A stretch of 64,000 bases of DNA from Euryarchaeota archaeon UBA86 (GTDB lineage: Archaea; Thermoplasmatota; Poseidoniia; Poseidoniales; Thalassarchaeaceae), in NCBI GenBank assembly GCA_002503055.1, contig DAQX01000008.1:132249-196248 (forward strand), in the 5' to 3' direction. Each line of letters begins with the position of its first letter. Position 1 is the first letter of the stretch. The position numbers and the translations under genes are program-made. Below the pieces are notes generated by a model. That model was not told where the DNA came from, ran no database searches, and was given only the letters and a program-made list of their open reading frames with translations. Positions 62,129 through 64,000 of this stretch are shown here, in pieces.

Positions 62129-62572
62129 TCATCGACCAAATTTCTTGCGCCTCTGACCGCCCTTCTGCTTGAACGACTTACGCTGAGAACGCCTCTGGCG
62201 ATCTCCTCTCTTGGGGCCCTTTGACTTCTTTTCACCCTCTTCTGATAGTGATTCCTTGGTTTGTATGTTGAGTTTAGAGCCGATTGATTGCATCACGCCT
62301 TCTTTGCTATCTGAATTAGTAGCGCTCAGGGCTTCTTGCGTTGAGAGGACCAGTCTGCCTTCCTGCTGATGAGGTCGGGATGGATGGCTCGCTTCGGCAT
62401 CTCTCTTCATCTTGGAAATACCAACTGACTTGGCTGCCCATGCAACGGTTTCGAGGGTTGGATTTGGCACGCTTGCCTCGCGTGGAACTCTGCGGCCAGC
62501 CGAGCGGCTTAGTTTCGAATCGAAGTAGCCCGTCCAGAGGCTCATCTTGCTTGGGTCATGTGGCATGCGCAT
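62129..62572 (-). CDS. srp19: Signal recognition particle protein SRP19
   Basis: Binds SRP RNA helices 6 and 8 and promotes SRP54 binding for co-translational targeting. 147 residues. The core has LWTGYFDSKLSRSAGRRVP, NPTLETVAWAAKSVGI and a final GRLVL region. After about residue 105 a 40-residue tail extremely rich in Lys, Arg, Gln and Gly (for example RGDRQRRSQRKSFKQKGG) extends it beyond the usual about 95-105 residues. It follows the S8e gene, a neighbour pair conserved in archaea. Confidence 0.93.
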   Translation of the reverse strand: MRMPHDPSKMSLWTGYFDSKLSRSAGRRVPREASVPNPTLETVAWAAKSVGISKMKRDAEASHPSRPHQQEGRLVLSTQEALSATNSDSKEGVMQSIGSKLNIQTKESLSEEGEKKSKGPKRGDRQRRSQRKSFKQKGGQRRKKFGR

Positions 62573-62612
62573 ACCTGCCTGAGAAGGGTGTGACTTGAGG
62601 GCTTCGTGAGCC

Positions 62613-63008
62613 TCAGTCCTCTAGGAGAACACCACTGACGACTCCGTGCATGCCGGGTCTGCTGGTCACCCTGACCTTGCCCTTGTCGGTGTCGATGATG
62701 GCTCCCTTGGTGATTAGGTTGCGTCGAACATAGTTCGGGTCAGCGCCGTTCTCAACTACGCCCTTGATGGTTGCACTGACGGTTGTACCAGTCTTCGGAT
62801 CGTTGACATTGACTGAACGAGCACCCAATACTCTGACAGTCTGAGAATTGGCTCTCTTGCGGTAGTTCTTGCGCTTGTCCTCTTCAGCGACATATGCGAA
62901 CTGCTGCTCAGTTGAGATTTCAGTTCGGCGCTTACCACGATAGCGACTTGGGCGCTTCAGGCGTCCGCCTGATGCCTTGCGACGGGATATGCCGTGCCAC
63001 TTTGCCAT
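62613..63008 (-). CDS. rps8e: 30S ribosomal protein S8e
   Basis: Archaeal and eukaryotic small-subunit protein of 131 residues. WHGISRRKASGGRLKRP, RGKRRTEIS, NPKT-like NDPKTGTTVSATIKGVVEN and HGVVSGVLLED are diagnostic. The ATG at 63008 lies just 4 bases after the GGTCGGCGGG element, so its mRNA is probably leaderless. First gene of the S8e-SRP19-DUF1737 group. Confidence 0.97.
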   Translation of the reverse strand: MAKWHGISRRKASGGRLKRPSRYRGKRRTEISTEQQFAYVAEEDKRKNYRKRANSQTVRVLGARSVNVNDPKTGTTVSATIKGVVENGADPNYVRRNLITKGAIIDTDKGKVRVTSRPGMHGVVSGVLLED

Positions 63009-63012
63009 GCGT

Positions 63013-63038
63013 CCCGCCGACCGACCGCCCTTATTTCA
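63013..63038 (-). promoter_or_regulatory. S8e promoter: A/T box plus GGTCGGCGGG
   Basis: Read on the minus strand, TGAAATAA (63038-63031) is followed after 8 bases by GGTCGGCGGG (63022-63013), preceded by a second GGTC copy (GGTCGGTCGGCGGG). Box-to-element spacing matches EF-1alpha, while the ATG is only 4 bases away. Confidence 0.65.
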
Positions 63039-63051
63039 ATGGATTGGACGA

Positions 63052-63669
63052 CTACTCGCCTATTGCCGAGGCAGCAGCCTCGATATGGGTCAGTAATTGT
63101 TCGAAATCGGTGACTACTGGATACTGTGGAAACTCATCGACAACATTGCTTGGTGGGTTGATTAGAAAACCCGCATTTGAGGCTGCCAGCATCGAGGTGT
63201 CGTTGTAAGAATCTCCAGCTGAAATGACATTGAAGTTGAGTCCTCTGAGAGCCTCTACTGTGTGTCGCTTCTGATCCTCCATCCTGATTGCCCAGCCAGT
63301 GACTCTGCGTGACTCCTCATCGACTTCTAGGGTATGGCATAGAATGGTGGGTCGACCGAGCTTCTCCATCATTGGTTCAGCAAATTGTGCGAATGTGTCT
63401 GACAGGATTATGACCTGCCACTTGGATCTCAATTGATTTAGAAAATCTACTGCTCCCTCAAGTGGCTCCATTTTCTCGATTACTGAACTGATATCATCCA
63501 TCGTGATGCCTTTTGAATCGAGTATATCGAGCCTATATCGCATCAGTTTGTCATAGTCGGGCTCGTCTCTAGTGGTTCGGCGCAACTCTTCGATTCCAGT
63601 ACGCTCAGCCACATTAATCCAGACTTCAGGCATCAGCACGCCTTCCAGGTCAAGGCATACGACGAGCAT
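63052..63669 (-). CDS. thrH: ThrH-type phosphoserine/homoserine phosphatase
   Basis: A 205-residue HAD enzyme nearly identical in pattern to Pseudomonas ThrH, a phosphoserine phosphatase that can also transfer phosphate to homoserine. CLDLEGVLMPEVW (Asp7, Glu9), TRDEPDYDKLM, EPLEGAVDFLNQL, VIILSDTFAQF, CHTLEVDE and SAGDSYNDTSML are all matched. It probably makes serine. The Glu in place of the second Asp of the DxD motif is a ThrH hallmark. Its rarity in archaea suggests transfer from bacteria. Divergent from the PUA-domain gene. Confidence 0.93.
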   Translation of the reverse strand: MLVVCLDLEGVLMPEVWINVAERTGIEELRRTTRDEPDYDKLMRYRLDILDSKGITMDDISSVIEKMEPLEGAVDFLNQLRSKWQVIILSDTFAQFAEPMMEKLGRPTILCHTLEVDEESRRVTGWAIRMEDQKRHTVEALRGLNFNVISAGDSYNDTSMLAASNAGFLINPPSNVVDEFPQYPVVTDFEQLLTHIEAAASAIGE

Positions 63670-63754
63670 GTTCAGTCGCCTATGGGGTTCGCCTTCAACA
63701 TGTTCGTCCCCTTGTAATGCGTATATTCATCTCAGACCGCTGAGCCGCAAAGGC

Positions 63755-64000
63755 GTGAGCGAGAAGAAGTTACGCAGGCGCACGCCGATTAGATACAAGC
63801 ATGTGCGTGACGATTTGAGCGAGTTACTGCGCTCGGTTGGACTCGACCTCGACCTATCTGAGAGTTTCCTAGAGAGAGCACACTTCGAAGGCCGTGACCT
63901 CATCCTAGTGGATCGGATTCCATTGGGTATGAATTTCGAAACAGAGGGTGGAAATTCCTGGTTTCCCACACTCAGAGGAATAGTGACCTGGAAACCAGAG
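63755..64000 (+). CDS. PUA-domain RNA-binding protein, N-terminal part (runs off the window)
   Basis: The first 82 codons of a gene that continues past the window. It begins with a basic patch (VSEKKLRRRTPIRYKHVRDD), then a helical and beta domain, with GRDLILVDRIPLGMNFE and SWFPTLRGIV resembling the pre-PUA part of archaeal PUA proteins (the WFPTLRG pattern). Start is a GTG at 63755; no ATG is in frame nearby. TATATT at 63722-63727 lies 28 bases upstream, consistent with a leaderless transcript. Such proteins bind tRNA or rRNA. The C-terminal PUA domain is outside the window. Confidence 0.75.
   Translation, partial: MSEKKLRRRTPIRYKHVRDDLSELLRSVGLDLDLSESFLERAHFEGRDLILVDRIPLGMNFETEGGNSWFPTLRGIVTWKPE

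Noticed and set aside
1..64000. CRISPR arrays, insertion sequences, prophage or integrases
   Set aside because: No repeated units with spacers, transposase-like frames or terminal repeats were seen; the block looks like core chromosome.

Overview
The window looks like chromosome of a marine euryarchaeon, most likely Marine Group II (Poseidoniales) or a close relative. This is an inference from gene content. The information-processing genes are archaeal: family B DNA polymerase, a GINS-like subunit, aIF5B, EF-1alpha, deoxyhypusine synthase, TYW1, SRP19, L7Ae, S28e, L24e and S8e. They are mixed with bacterial-type genes (UvrB, CcmF, ThrH, YbjQ, DUF2237, PepC) and many secreted or lipid-anchored proteins (M28 and S15 peptidases, PKD proteins), which fits a protein- and lipid-degrading heterotroph. 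Genes are densely packed. No gene-free stretch exceeds 300 bases; the longest is 38096-38337. Many stop and start codons overlap. Several genes have Shine-Dalgarno sequences, while others look leaderless.

Layout. 1-4.8 kb: 5' part of IMP dehydrogenase, a membrane protein, two YbjQ paralogues, a secreted M28 peptidase and TYW1. 4.8-9.8 kb: an ABC operon with two ATPases around one very large FtsX/MacB-type permease. 9.8-12.2 kb: two divergent glycosyltransferases. 12.2-17.4 kb: an acidic anchored protein facing a tightly coupled three-gene set (PKD protein with a CxCH motif, protein with a CxxxCH motif, small multi-pass membrane protein). 17.5-22.2 kb: a beta-oxidation fusion enzyme, a probable 50-residue protein and three winged-helix regulators. 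22.2-29.4 kb: DUF2237, Dus, ribosomal protein S2, a lipoprotein, FKBP, CcmF and geranylgeranyl reductase. 29.5-35.9 kb: the overlapping operon UbiD-UbiA-UvrB-deoxyhypusine synthase, then a small histone H1-like protein. 35.9-40 kb: a degenerate SDR-like protein, class III aminotransferase, PRC-barrel-like protein, tRNA-Ile and PRPP synthetase.

40-45 kb: the archaeal L7Ae-S28e-L24e and ndk-aIF5B genes, split by an oppositely oriented S15 peptidase gene. 45-52 kb: MoxR ATPase, ParA ATPase, cold-shock protein, a long coiled-coil protein, a zinc-ribbon protein and a P1B metal ATPase. 52-58 kb: a HAD phosphatase, tRNA-Leu, GINS-like protein, PepC, S10, EF-1alpha and a PKD lipoprotein. 58-64 kb: DNA polymerase B, branched-chain aminotransferase, DUF1737, SRP19, S8e, ThrH and the start of a PUA-domain protein.

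The strongest unexplained signal is regulatory. The 10-mer GGTCGGCGGG occurs in sense orientation just upstream of four unrelated genes (beta-oxidation fusion, FKBP, EF-1alpha, S8e), with a close variant before ndk. In four of these five it lies 8-9 bases downstream of an A/T-rich box, which suggests a core-promoter element between the TATA box and the transcription start. The second is the 13.0-17.4 kb set of coupled exported proteins with unusual heme-like Cys-His motifs, lying in the same window as a CcmF-type heme lyase.
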